NCBI GenBank assembly: GCA_021521415.1
Contig: JAIQDT010005831.1
Span: 62,001-126,000 of the forward strand
Length of the DNA: 64,000 bases
From: Bidens hawaiensis
Lineage: Eukaryota; Streptophyta; Magnoliopsida; Asterales; Asteraceae
Direction of reading: 5' to 3'
The notes under the pieces are model-generated. The model did not search any database. It was given only the letters and a program-made list of their open reading frames with translations, and was not told where the DNA came from. A program made the translations under genes and the position numbers. Each line of letters starts with the position of its first letter. The first letter of the stretch is position 1. Positions 35,937 through 46,765 of this stretch are shown here, piece by piece.

Positions 35937-37631
35937 TGATATGGTCAAAATTATATATAAATATTATGAATATTTCCAACACTTATAGTTCATTTTGAGT
36001 TAGTTTTCATTAAATTTTGCTGATTTATAGTTAGATTTTAGAGTTAGTGAGTAAAAGAAGGTTGTAACTCACACATATTATAGTGAATCAGTTAAAGTCT
36101 TGTTATAGTTTATATTTATATATTTATATGAATGAAACTTGATTTTAAAAAGCTAACAAAATCTTGCATGCATGTATGGCCGAAGTGGAGGGTTAGTTTA
36201 CTTTTCAAAGTCAATTTATATGAAAACTCATATATGTGAAAGATAATAAAAGGAAGTTCACAAAAAGTAAAAGAAACACACCAACTCTCTTGCTAGTAAT
36301 TTTGGGCTTGCAACCTAAAAACCCACTAAGTAATCGAACAACATGTGATTGGGCTTGAAAAAGAGGAATATACTTTGTAGGTCGGTATGCTTAAAATATA
36401 TAAGGAGGGGGCAGAAGTCATGAATAAAAAACCCTACAGAAGGAAAAAGCAAGAATAGACAGAGAGAGAGAGTAATCCAATGGTTCGAGCAAAGAGACCA
36501 TCCGGGTTCAACACCTACTCATCCAAACATTCTTATTTGGTTTGATATATTGTTTTCGTTATGAATTCATTATTTGAACCTATTTATTTTCTTTTGTCAT
36601 TGAGTATGGTTGTTGGTTAAACCCTTAGACCGCCTAAGCTTTATGATGAACTTTTGTTGACGTTTGATTTTAGTTTGGACTTTGTGTTTGTTATGGTTTA
36701 TGATTAAGTAAGAGGTTTCTTGTTTTTCATTCGATGCATATGTGTACTTAGGATTGTTTGATGAGTTTTATTGTTTCACAGTTTCCTTGGTGATTGTCAG
36801 ACATATGATAGGATTCTGTTAGGTCATCTACTGTGTGTTTTTTACTAGTTTATGGTTGATTTGCAATAAAGCCATAGGAACAATATTAATAAATCAAATA
36901 GACCTAAGTGTGCTGCTAATCTAAATAGCTGTGAGCTGATAGATTATATGATAAGTCTTGGTTGTTTAAGATTGCTAGATTTAGTTCTTCGTAAGGAGTC
37001 CGTCTAGGTTTGATTTTCCAGCCATGTTTATCTAGTTAAGTGAATACTTTGAACTACCTTTGATTTCCGCGCTGTAAGGTAGGATTTCTTATAGAGGTAC
37101 TTGTCATAAAATAAATTAGCGACCGTAAGGGAGTCTAATTAAACTGGTGTTTTTAAGAACTCAATAGAAATCCATAGGTGTCTTCTTAAGAAGGGTCAGA
37201 TGTCCTGTTTGGTTTTTTTAAGTGAATAATTTAAGATCCCGGTTCCATAACTTAGCATTTTCCAACTATTTGATAATTGATACATTAGGAATTCTAGCCT
37301 AGGTGGTTGTTTATCATTATCTGAGTTAAATCCAAGTCATAAGTTAAGTCATTTTTAGTTTTATTAATTAGTCTAATTTTAGTTTAAATCTTAGTTCTTT
37401 AGTAAAACCCCCAAAAATAATATAAATAAATAGTCGCGTCTGTAGTTGAGTATAATTAGCTAGTTTACGTAATTTAAAGAGTCTCGTGGGTTCGATATCC
37501 GGACTTACTTAGCTGTACTAGAGTCGACCGGTTCACTTGCCGATTAGTAGTTTTAGTTAAGTTAAAAGTCTAGAATTTATTACTTCGTGTCTAGATTAGC
37601 GTGTTTTTATTAGACTACTTTTAGCACATCA
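35937..37631 (+). mobile_element. Athila-2 5' LTR (1695 bp)
   Basis: Begins TGATATGGTCAAAATT, the same as 60791, and ends CACATCA, with TG...CA termini. It aligns with the two parts of the Athila-1 LTR. No coding frame. Confidence 0.82.
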
Positions 37632-37637
37632 AGTTTT

Positions 37638-37653
37638 TGGCGCCGTTGCCGGG
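37638..37653 (+). other. Athila-2 primer binding site (tRNA-Asp)
   Basis: TGGCGCCGTTGCCGGG follows the LTR end by six bases, identical to Athila-1 over 16 bases. Confidence 0.85.
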
Positions 37654-37715
37654 TACCCTTGCCAATTGCATTATTAGCTTTGATTAAACTTACTTGCTAT
37701 ATACGTTCTATCTGT

Positions 37716-39052
37716 TGTAACACCCGTTAACTCCGGTTAGAAGAACTAAAGCTTGTAGAGTATGTATAACTCTCGGGACTTAACCGACGTTTCTCGAAAG
37801 CTCTTCACGTCATCCCGGTACGTTAAAGAACCTAACTATTCCTTCCATTTTGCCTTACACTTGAATCTACAAGGACTAGAGTGTAATATCTTAAGTTATA
37901 ACATAAAAAAAAAAAATAAAACCCTAAACCATGTTGCAGCTGCCGATCGGCAAACACCAGCCCCCCCTTCATTGCTTCGACTTTTTGATCGATTCCAAGT
38001 TCCTAGAGGTAGTTCAAGGTATGTACTACAATCCCCTACACTCTTTTTTCTCACCCCTAATCGTTTTGATGCTCAATTTTGCCGAAACTTTTCGTTGGGC
38101 AGACTTCGGCTAGAGTGCAATTGACCCCCTTCCCGTGGATAAAAATTAGAGTTTCCAGTGTAGAAAGATCCCCAGGTATGGCATTTACATAATATTAAAA
38201 TTTCGTGGTCATTGGAGGTTTTTAGGTCGGTCAATCGATTTTAGTTTGAAAACTAGGGTTTATCGGGTGTAGAATTGCAAATTGTTGAGTTTGATGCGTT
38301 AGTTGATCGGGTGACCGACCGATTTTGTTCGCGCAGCCCTAGAGGGGTTTAAGGGCTATGGAAAAATTATTTTTTTGGTGCTCGGGGCTGTCGTGGTTAA
38401 TGCTTCGTCAATCGAGTCGGCGGTGCGCAAATTTTCGTTTAAATGTTAAAGTAAGTGTTGTAAAAAGGAACCGTCAACCCAATTAACTCGGGTGACATAA
38501 TTATGACGAATGAAAATAGTTAAGATGGAATTTGGTCCATTCGGGGCTGATTCATTTAACAAATGGTTTTAAAGTTTATTACACGCGCATTCGACCCGAT
38601 TTGAGTATCCTTGGGCCTTGGGCCAAGTTGTAGGGCCTTGGACTAAGTGTTGAGCCTTGGGCCAAGTATTGGACCTTGGGCCAAGTTGTTGGGCCTTGGG
38701 CCAAGTGTTGGGCCTTGGGCCAAGTGTTGGGCAGTGGGCCAAGTTGTTGGGCCTTGGGCCAAAGTGTTGGGCTTGTACGGCCCATTAGGCTAGAGTGTTC
38801 TTACAGTCTAGCTTAGTAACGTGTTATGTATAATTTACAGGCCCTTGCTTGTGATTTTTCCCTTAGGAACTTCCTAGCTCGTTGCAAGTATTCGATCGAT
38901 CTCAGGTGAGTTCATGATGCCCCTTTTTACTCTTTTAAGTTTTGGGCTAGCATGCACACCTAAGTGTTTTCCTTACTTGATGAAATGTTTTGAATGGTTT
39001 TACATAGGCTTGCTAGTATTGGTAGGCCTTGGAATGTTATAGAATGTGTATG

Positions 39053-39087
<35 letters not shown>

Positions 39088-39852
39088 TTAGAATGGCCAA
39101 TATTTGGCGAATGTTGTAGTCGTCTCGACTACTGAATGTTGCGTATGCCTACCTTGTGTTTGTATGCGCCGAATGTTACGTGTTTGGGTTGTAAGTTTGC
39201 TCGACCCTGAATGTTTGTAGTCGTTTCAACTACTGAATGTTATGTATGCCTACTTTGTGTTTGCATGCGCTGAATGTTACGTGTTTGGGTTGTACGTTTT
39301 CTCAGCCCTGAATATTATTTATTGAATGTTATATATATATGTATATAGTGATATATATAGGAATGCACGTATAGAGATGCTTATACGTAAGAATGACTAT
39401 TTATCGAATGTGGTGACCTAACCGATGTATTTCCATTTACCGTTTTAAAACCGTTGGAATGATTATTTAAGAATTTTGTTACTTATTTAAAACTTGAACT
39501 CACTCAGCTTAAGTTGACTTTGTGTGCATGTTAGTGTAAGTTTCAGGATTTGGAAGAGGATGCCTTATCGCTTGGACGTGCACTGAACTACTTGGATGGT
39601 GAAGGGCATACTGGAAGGAAAAATTGTTATGAATATTTTATTTCAAGAAAACTTATAAAAGTTATATTTACTTTGGATTTTGGGCAAAATTCCCGGGTTT
39701 CGGGAACTTATTTCATTTTTTTTCAAGTTTTCCGCAAAATTGATACTATGATACGTTTGTTTTAATGGAAAAAACGGTTTTTAAGTTTATTTAATTTTAC
39801 GATTGTTTGAATGATTACCAACTATGGGGTTCCCGGGGTTCGGGGCCTTACA
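37716..39852 (+). mobile_element. Gypsy-2 5' LTR (2137 bp)
   Basis: Begins TGTAACACCCG and ends GGGGCCTTACA. It holds the TTGGGCCTTGGGCCAAG array (38609-38775), a TA tract (39055-39077) and paired GAATGTT repeats at 39110-39310. It is 186 bp longer than the 3' LTR, mostly because a duplicated block of about 100 bp near 39180-39300 and extra GGGCC units are missing from the 3' copy. Confidence 0.88.
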
Positions 39853-39855
39853 AGT

Positions 39856-39868
39856 TGGTATCAGAGCC
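39856..39868 (+). other. Gypsy-2 primer binding site (initiator tRNA-Met)
   Basis: TGGTATCAGAGCC follows the LTR by three bases and matches the complement of the initiator tRNA-Met 3' end exactly. Confidence 0.88.
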
Positions 39869-40440
39869 ATGGTTCGAGGGATCCGAGCATCCCCAAATGC
39901 TTGGACTCGAACTATAAGAAAAGAGACCAGTATGCCCACCGCGAGTAGTTGCACGCCAAGAGGTAACTTTAAATTATTTAGTCATTCCTTTGAATTTGAA
40001 AGTTTCCAGTATGTGATTAATTGCAAAGTGTTAGATAGAATTCTAATGTGGTTAGGGGCAGGGGGTGCTTAGAACGGGCCGGTGAAGTAAACGACTAATA
40101 ACACTTGATCAACGTTATTAGCAGTTTACCCTTACCTTCCGTGTTTTAAATACCACTTGTGTCTGACTATGTTAGGGTTCCGTCTTTGTAGGGATAGGAT
40201 TTGGCTAACTCTCGAGTCTTTAGCGTCAAAGTTTATCTTATTCCCTAAATTCTTCTGTTTGTTTCCCATCCTCTCGAACGCTTTGCGCGTAATTGTTTAG
40301 CTGAGGCGTAGCATACTGTCACTCTGGGTTCCTTGGTACTTGACCGCTTAAATTCCTCGCTCCTTCAAGAATGTATGAGTAACTGTTTAGCTAAGTAGGA
40401 GCGTGATGTTATCCCAGATACCTTTCTACTTGATGAATCG
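39869..40440 (+). other. Gypsy-2 leader with gag deleted
   Basis: Where gag should lie there are only 572 bp without a gag core or zinc knuckle. Bases 40180-40440 show a repeated CGCGTAATTGTTTAGCTGAG-like unit (40288 and 40379). I see no coding frame. Confidence 0.6.
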
Positions 40441-43334
40441 CAGGCTTCAGTCTTATTTGATTCGGGCGCCAGTAGAAGTTTTGTGTCTACCGCTTTCTGT
40501 TCCTCGTTGAACAAATCGCCCGAGCGCGTAGTCGATGTGTTTGAGGTTGAGGTCGCCGTAGGAAAATCCGTGTCCGTGTCTAGGGCTATTCAGGGTTGTT
40601 CCATCGAGTTGTCTGGGTATAGATTTCCAGTGCAGTTGTATTTGTTGCCGCTTGGCTGCTTCGATGTGGTGCTCGGGATGGATTGGCTAGCGAATGTTGA
40701 TGCGCAGATCATTTGTGGTCAGAAACTCGTTCGTCTAAGGGCCCCGGATGGCACTCAAATTACGGTCTTCGGTGATCGGAATGTTGCGACGCCACATATT
40801 ATATCCATGCTTAAGGCGAGGAAGTTGATGCAGCGGGGGTGCGGGGCGTATCTGGCGTATGCTATAAATGTGAATACCGAGGTGACTACCGTCGGTGATG
40901 TTCCTATTGTTCGGGATTTCCCGGATGTATTTCCAGATGATTTTTCAGATGTGCCGCCGGATCGCTAGGTCGAGTTCCAAATAGACCTTGTACCGAGCGC
41001 CCAACCCGTTGCCCGAGCTCACTACCGCCTAGCGCCGAACGAAATGAAGGAGCTTATGGCTTAGTTGGAAGGCTTGCTCGATCGTTCGGTTATTGTGTTC
41101 ATCGATGACATTCTTGTGTACTCTAAAAGTGAAACCGATCACGCCGGTCATCTCAAGGAAGTGTTGGAGGCTCTGCGTAAACACAAATTGTATGCAAAAT
41201 TTTCTAAGTGTTTCTTCTGGTTACGTGAGGTTCAATTTTTAGGCCATGTTATCAACCTGAGTGGTATTCTAGTTGACCCTGCAAAGGTGGAAGCCGTGAA
41301 TGAATGGGAGTCTCCTACGTCTCCAACTGAAATACGTAGTTTTCTGGGTTTGGCGGGGTATTACCGCCGCTTTATTCCTGGTTTTTCGAAAATTGCTTCT
41401 TCGCTAACCAAGCTGACTAAGAAAAGTGTTAAGTTCGATTGGGGTACGGAACAAGAGGAGGTTTTTCTTGAGTTGAAGAACAGATTGACGCATGCCCCGA
41501 TCTTAGCTTTACCTGATGGCACCGACGATTTGGTGGTGTATTCTGATGCCTCTTATCAGGGGCTTGGGTGTGTTTTGATGCAGCGAGGTCGAGTCATCGC
41601 TTATGCCTCACGACAATTGAAGCCTCACGAGGCGAATTATCCTACCCACGATTTAGAACTGGCAGCGGTTGTGTTTGCGCATAAGTTGTGGAGGCACTAT
41701 TTGTATGGTGTTCCTTGCATTATTTATACCGATCATAAGAGCTTAAAGTATTTCTTCGAGCAAAAGGAACTGAATATGCGGTAGCGTCGATGGTTGGAGT
41801 TGATTAAGGACTACGACCTGGAGATCATGTACCATCCGGGTAAGGCTAACGTGGTGGCCGACGCGTTAAGCCGGAAGGAGAGACCAAAACCTATTCGTGT
41901 GAAATCCTACCAGCTTATTCTCAAACCCGACATTTTGAAACAAATAGCCAACGCACAGAATGAAGCATTGCAGGTGGAATGGATTATGTCAGAGCGTATT
42001 TGGGGTCAGGAAAAGTTGTTGGAAGACGTAGGTGATGGGGTGAAATATAATGAGGGTCGTTTGTGGGTACCGAGGTATGGAGGATTCAGAGATAAAATTT
42101 TGGAAGAGGCACACAAGTCGTGCTATTCTATTCACCCGGGCGCGACCAAGATGTACCAACACTTGAAGAAAAATTATTGGTGGCCTGCAATGAATTTTGA
42201 GGTGGCTCAGTACGTGAGTAAGTGTTTGACGTGTCTACAGGTTAAGGCCGAGCATCAGAAGCCATTTGGGAAACTTCAGCTGTTGGAAATACCTGAGTGG
42301 AAATGGGAACATCTTACTATGGATTTCGTGACTAAATGGCCTCGTACTCCTAGGGTTAATTATGACACCATTTGGGTAATCGTGGATAGATTGACCAAGA
42401 GCGCTCACTTCTTGCCGATTCGAGAGACTTTTAATTCTGAGCAGCTGGCCGATGTGTTTATTCGTGAGATCGTCTCTAGGCACGGGGTGCCGGTATCTAT
42501 TGTTTCGGATAGGGATACGCGTTTCACTTCCAGGTTTTGGAAAAGGTTTCACGAGGAGATGGGCACCAAACTCCTCATTAGTACTGCTTATCACCCGCAG
42601 ACGGATGGTCAGTCCGAGAGGACCATTCAGACTCTCGAGGATATGTTGCGAGCTTGTGTTATCGACTTTGGTGGTAGTTGGGACCGTCACTTACCGTTGG
42701 TGGAGTTTTCGTATAACAACAGTCATCACGCCACGATTGGGATGCCACCGTTTGAGATGTTGTATGGTAGGAGGTGTAGGACTCCAGTCTGTTGGGGTTT
42801 CATTGGTCAAAAGTAGTTAGGTAGTTTAGAGGTGGTCGAGGCTACGACTGAGAAACTCGACAAGATTAAAGCATTTATGAAGGCCGCGCAGGATCGTCAA
42901 AAATCTTTTGCCGATAAAAGGCGAAGGCCTATCGTGTTTGAGGTTTGGGATCGGGTTATGTTAAAAGTTTCTCCCTGTAAGGGCATTATTCGTTTCGTAA
43001 GAGGGGGAAGCTCAGTCCGAGGTTTATTGGCTCGTTCCGTATTTTGGCCCGAGTTGGCGAGGTAGCATATAGACTCGATTTACCCGAGAAGCTCGCGGGG
43101 ATTCATCCTAATTTTCACGTGTCCCATCTGAGGAAATGCTTAGCGGATGAGGAGGCCCATGTGCCTCTTAATGATATTGAACTCGATAGTAAGTTGAATT
43201 ACGTTGAGTAACCGATTGCTATCCTTGACCGTCAGGAGAGGCGCCTGAGAAATAAGGTGGTTAGGCAGGTGAAGGTGCAGTGGAAGCACCGTAGGGGTTC
43301 TGAGGCCACTTGGTAGTCCGAAGATGAAATGATG
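40441..43334 (+). pseudogene. pol: Gypsy-2 pol, RT core deleted
   Basis: Domains in order are the retropepsin active site (FDSGASRSFVS, near 40459), then RT only from FIDDILVYS (41101) onward, then RNase H ([21 protein letters not shown]). Integrase follows, with its finger ([16 protein letters not shown]), core ([32 protein letters not shown]) and C-terminal part. The chromodomain is cut by Copia-2 and resumes at 55688. The RT region before FIDD is missing at about 41077-41084. In-frame TAG stops at 40966, 41062, 41782 and 42814 stand mostly where Gln is expected. More stops and a frameshift follow near 42980-43320. The type is chromovirus, Tekay/Del lineage. Confidence 0.88.
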
Positions 43335-43763
43335 TGTAGGTTCCCTGGATGGATCTGCACGGGATATCTCAATCTACACAGGTGCGGAATCCCTGCGTAG
43401 GTCGTTACGAGCGTAGAACACGAATCAAACAAACACACGATACGAATAAACAAACACGTTATATTATAACCGAACACGTGATATAATCACTGAATACACG
43501 TCTCTCGACTCACACACGTCTGTATACGATAACTTAACCAACTCAACGAACTACCTTAAACAAACCGTAACCTAGGAATATATATACACGACAACTTCGC
43601 CTGGCATGTTCAGGCGAAGTTGTCCATAACTTCGCTTGACTAACAAGTTCGCCTAAACAGCGAACTTGTTAGTAACTTCGCTTAAGACATATAAAACATA
43701 ATTAATCATTACAGACTCAATTACAGACACTAGACTATGAACTACTAACATTATGCACCAACA
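43335..43763 (-). mobile_element. Copia-2 3' LTR (429 bp)
   Basis: On the minus strand it starts TGTTGGTGCATAATG at 43763 and ends GGGAACCTACA. It contains GGCGAAGTT hairpins (43588-43680), including a perfect 12-bp stem TAACAAGTTCGC (43641-43652) paired with 43660-43671. A TATATATA element at 43577-43586 could be the TATA box in this orientation. Confidence 0.92.
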
Positions 43764-43776
43764 GACTCCCCCTTGG
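43764..43776 (-). other. Copia-2 polypurine tract
   Basis: On the minus strand CCAAGGGGGAGTC directly precedes the 3' LTR, the expected plus-strand primer. Confidence 0.85.
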
Positions 43777-43832
43777 CAGTAGCTTCATATCTTTATCTTT
43801 AAGCACTTGTCTTGTAATCTTCATGCATGCAC

Positions 43833-45575
43833 TCATTCTCTCATGCATACCGTGACTACTCGCTGATATTTCCTCGCTTCGTCTTTCCAAGCAGGAATAT
43901 AAAATATCTTCTTTTCATTTAACACCTGCAGATCAGCTTTCGATAAATTAACAAGATGCATCGGATCATACACTCTTAGCACTTCTTGTTCGTCTTCGTC
44001 TTCCATCACGGCTTCAGCAGTCTGGCAATCAACATACCACCATTTAAGATTCTTCAACACATCTTGAGGTATAGTCTTCATTGGAACCTCCTTAATGCAT
44101 CGGATCGGTTTGTACTTCATCACCATCCATGGCTTGCCATCTGCTCTCATTCCCCTTTCTTTATCTTCCACTAGCTTTCCCTTCTGTGGCTTTAATAACT
44201 CAAACTTCTTTTCTTTAATACTTTCTTTCCACACGATCTTCCCAATAACTCTCGCCATGTTGTCGTCGCTTCTATTAATCAACCCCAATCTAGCCAAATC
44301 CTTCACCTCACATTCAGGCAATGTATTGAGAGACCTCAACGTCCTCTTAAAGTATTGGATCCCATCATATCTTTTCACCACGAACACTTTTAGCTGTTCA
44401 TCATATAACCAACAGATAATGCCTTTCTTTGACTCAGCGTACCCTTTAATATTATAACTTTTCTTGAACATTGTAGGTACCACTGGCTTCTTCGTTTTGA
44501 TAAACCAATGAGCATAGCCTTCCTTCCATCTAGGCTGCTCCTCCCATTCTGTATCATCAACTACTGTATCTTCACATACATTCGACTTTTCAACTTCAGG
44601 GATCTCGTGTTCAACATTCTCCTCTACTATCTCACCCTCTTCAATCTCATCTTCAATCACAATTTCTGCACCAATCTTTTCAATCTCTTCGACTGGTAGA
44701 ACATCATCTTCACACATAAATTCATCATCTAACATATCATCATCCAACTCCTTCAAGGCATCGATCACATCATCTCCCATATCCTCGTCATCTACCATCA
44801 CCACCTCATCACCACCAGAACCGCCAGCTGCACCTGCAGACTCCCCCTGAGCTGTGGAAGTCCCAAGAGCTTGAGTAGTTCTTGGCAACTCACCACCTGC
44901 ACCTTTCGATGCATTGGGATCATTGTCTCTGTCATTCTTCTTCTTTGTCCTGAGCTCGTCGCCTTTACAGCTTGTCTCCCCCTGAGATGCCAAGAACTCC
45001 TTCATAGCATCTATAATTTTTCCATGTTCAACCAGGAGGGACGACTGTAGTTGATTTTCTTCTACTAGGCGCTGAATAGCCTGGGTCTGGATAAGATTGA
45101 TCCTAGATTGCTCTGCCACGACCCGTTCCAGTGCAGCTATTCTCTCTGAGTCTGATAGGGTTGCATCGAAATCGAACCTCATGTGAGATATGTCTTGAGT
45201 ATACTGAGGAGGGATTTCGAATGAAACCGTGACATCAGAAGCAGGCGTAACCGCAGGTGGTATCATACCTGATAACCCTGCAGTTGCAACGACTGTCGAC
45301 TCAACAAATTGTGCAACCACCTCTGAAGGAGTAAGAGTTGGAGGTGGTAAAGACACAATCTCCGGAGTCGTCAGTTGGAAAGTAGTGGGTGGGATGCCGA
45401 AAGAAGATGATGTAGCCACCACGGGAACATCCGCGGCGCTTAAACTTGTAACTTGTACTGATGTAGGAACAATCGACATACCGGACAGTGCGGGTGGAGC
45501 GAAACGTACTACTCTTGAACTCTCACCTGCTCCCATACCTGCACTTGTCCTGTCCCGTCTTGAACGTCTGATCAA
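43833..45575 (-). CDS. Copia-2 ORF3, C-terminal part (unknown function)
   Basis: An open frame of 580 codons; 45575 is a TTG, and the frame is open back to about 45674 with a Ser/Glu-rich run. It therefore probably continues the preceding frame after one frameshift rather than starting here. Parts in order are a Pro/Thr/Ser-rich linker (residues about 20-130), a coiled-coil-like segment (SERIAALERVVAEQSRIN, about 143-205), and a long acidic stretch (about 260-335). The folded C-terminal domain (about 340-575) holds WKEGYAHWFIKTKKP, GIICWLYDEQLKVFVVKRYDG, WWYVDCQTAEAVMEDEDE and DPMHLVNLSKADLQVLNEK. No catalytic motif, signal peptide or membrane segment was recognised, so the position is envelope-like but the protein is not. 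It ends 70 bp before the 3' LTR. Confidence 0.75.
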   Translation of the reverse strand: MIRRSRRDRTSAGMGAGESSRVVRFAPPALSGMSIVPTSVQVTSLSAADVPVVATSSSFGIPPTTFQLTTPEIVSLPPPTLTPSEVVAQFVESTVVATAGLSGMIPPAVTPASDVTVSFEIPPQYTQDISHMRFDFDATLSDSERIAALERVVAEQSRINLIQTQAIQRLVEENQLQSSLLVEHGKIIDAMKEFLASQGETSCKGDELRTKKKNDRDNDPNASKGAGGELPRTTQALGTSTAQGESAGAAGGSGGDEVVMVDDEDMGDDVIDALKELDDDMLDDEFMCEDDVLPVEEIEKIGAEIVIEDEIEEGEIVEENVEHEIPEVEKSNVCEDTVVDDTEWEEQPRWKEGYAHWFIKTKKPVVPTMFKKSYNIKGYAESKKGIICWLYDEQLKVFVVKRYDGIQYFKRTLRSLNTLPECEVKDLARLGLINRSDDNMARVIGKIVWKESIKEKKFELLKPQKGKLVEDKERGMRADGKPWMVMKYKPIRCIKEVPMKTIPQDVLKNLKWWYVDCQTAEAVMEDEDEQEVLRVYDPMHLVNLSKADLQVLNEKKIFYIPAWKDEARKYQRVVTVCMRE

Positions 45576-46765
45576 CTTATGAATGTCTTCTTCTTCTTCT
45601 TCTGACTCACTGTCGTCATCTGTCCTCTTTCTCTTCCATACGTTCTCTCTTGAGTCACCATCATACGTCTTGCCTCATCCATTACATCATCAAAATCTGA
45701 GTCAGCCACCGTCGTAGCTGCTCTAGTAACATTTACTCCCGTACTTTGTGGAACCGAGACCTGTATATTTTCTTGAAGATCAACTTGGTCCATGTCAAAA
45801 AATCCTTGGCCGCCAAAAGCAGCGTCAAGGTCTACCTCTTCTTCAGCTGACACAACAGGCGCAACAGGTACAGCTTGAGGTGCTCCCGCCTGTTGTGGTT
45901 GAGGATCTCTAAACTCGTCCCCATTAGCAGGAACATACTCCGGGTTGATTAAATACCCAAATAGTGGAGTATGCCTGGGACGCAGTTCAGGCTTGCTCCT
46001 CGCACTTGACGTCCTGCACTGAGCGAAGATACGTTTGTTCACACTCTCCACGTATCTGATCGGGCTGCGCTGAGGTAGATTTGGAGCCACATGGTTCAAG
46101 ATCATCTGGATGAATCTTGGATACATGATGAACCTCTCATGCGCCACTGCCCGTCTTTGTCTATCGATCTCATAGAAGACCATCTGACTGAAGCTATAAC
46201 GTTTGTTATAAGTCAGAGCAGTCATCGCCGACTGCATGGTCCCTCCCATCCCGTCAGTGCCCGCCTTTCTCCCAGACATACAAACAATCATGACGTGCAT
46301 GAGAAAGCGCCACTGATCGAGTAGGAAACCCTTCCTTCTTTGTGTATCTCCCAACGGACCAGAATAGCCCATTCGTAAAAATGCTCCATCTCGGAAAGGA
46401 GCCACAAAGTCCGTCGGGTCATCCCTGGTCTCATTCCCGAAACGTAAAGCCGCCCAGATTTGTTCAGAAGAGAACTGAACCTCTTGATTGTTGATGGTTG
46501 CTCGCATAACCGGGGGCTCAACGCGGCAATCGTATTCCACCGTCTGCCAAAAATCCTCAATATTGGGTAAGGATATCGGCAGAGTAGTTGTGATCGCGTG
46601 GAATATCCGCGAGCGAAGGAGGAAAGTGATGATTTCGCGGTAATCCTCCACACCACTCGCATCTGGGTCTAACGTAATATACATATTATGACCCGGGAAG
46701 AACTGCCTTTGATTATCACCTCCGTCATCTCCTCCAGCACCTCCAGCACCAGCAACAGCAGCCAT
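45572..46765 (-). CDS. Copia-2 ORF3, N-terminal part (unknown function)
   Basis: An open frame of 397 codons from ATG 46765. After a Gly/Ala/Asp-rich start it holds a helical domain (about residues 30-270) with FWQTVEYD, VQFSSEQIWAALRFG, GRKAGTDGMGG, SAMTALTYNKRYSFSQMVF and FIMYPRFIQMI. An acidic region follows. The same landmarks occur in the broken ORF3 of Copia-3 (34372-35690), so the domain is a real conserved protein family of these elements. The end (a lysine run, then TGA at 45572) lies in a region where the next frame is also open for about 100 nt. I infer a frameshift split what was one protein of about 980 residues. Function unknown. Confidence 0.78.
   Translation of the reverse strand: MAAVAGAGGAGGDDGGDNQRQFFPGHNMYITLDPDASGVEDYREIITFLLRSRIFHAITTTLPISLPNIEDFWQTVEYDCRVEPPVMRATINNQEVQFSSEQIWAALRFGNETRDDPTDFVAPFRDGAFLRMGYSGPLGDTQRRKGFLLDQWRFLMHVMIVCMSGRKAGTDGMGGTMQSAMTALTYNKRYSFSQMVFYEIDRQRRAVAHERFIMYPRFIQMILNHVAPNLPQRSPIRYVESVNKRIFAQCRTSSARSKPELRPRHTPLFGYLINPEYVPANGDEFRDPQPQQAGAPQAVPVAPVVSAEEEVDLDAAFGGQGFFDMDQVDLQENIQVSVPQSTGVNVTRAATTVADSDFDDVMDEARRMMVTQERTYGRERGQMTTVSQKKKKKTFIS

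Noticed and set aside
38579..38785. Minus-strand Pro/Gln-rich frame
   Set aside because: Translation of the GGGCCTTGGGCCAAG repeat of the Gypsy-2 LTR; the equivalent frame in the 3' LTR is broken.
43833..46765. Retroviral envelope gene after Copia pol
   Set aside because: Position fits, but no signal peptide, membrane-spanning segment, cysteine pattern or cleavage site is visible.
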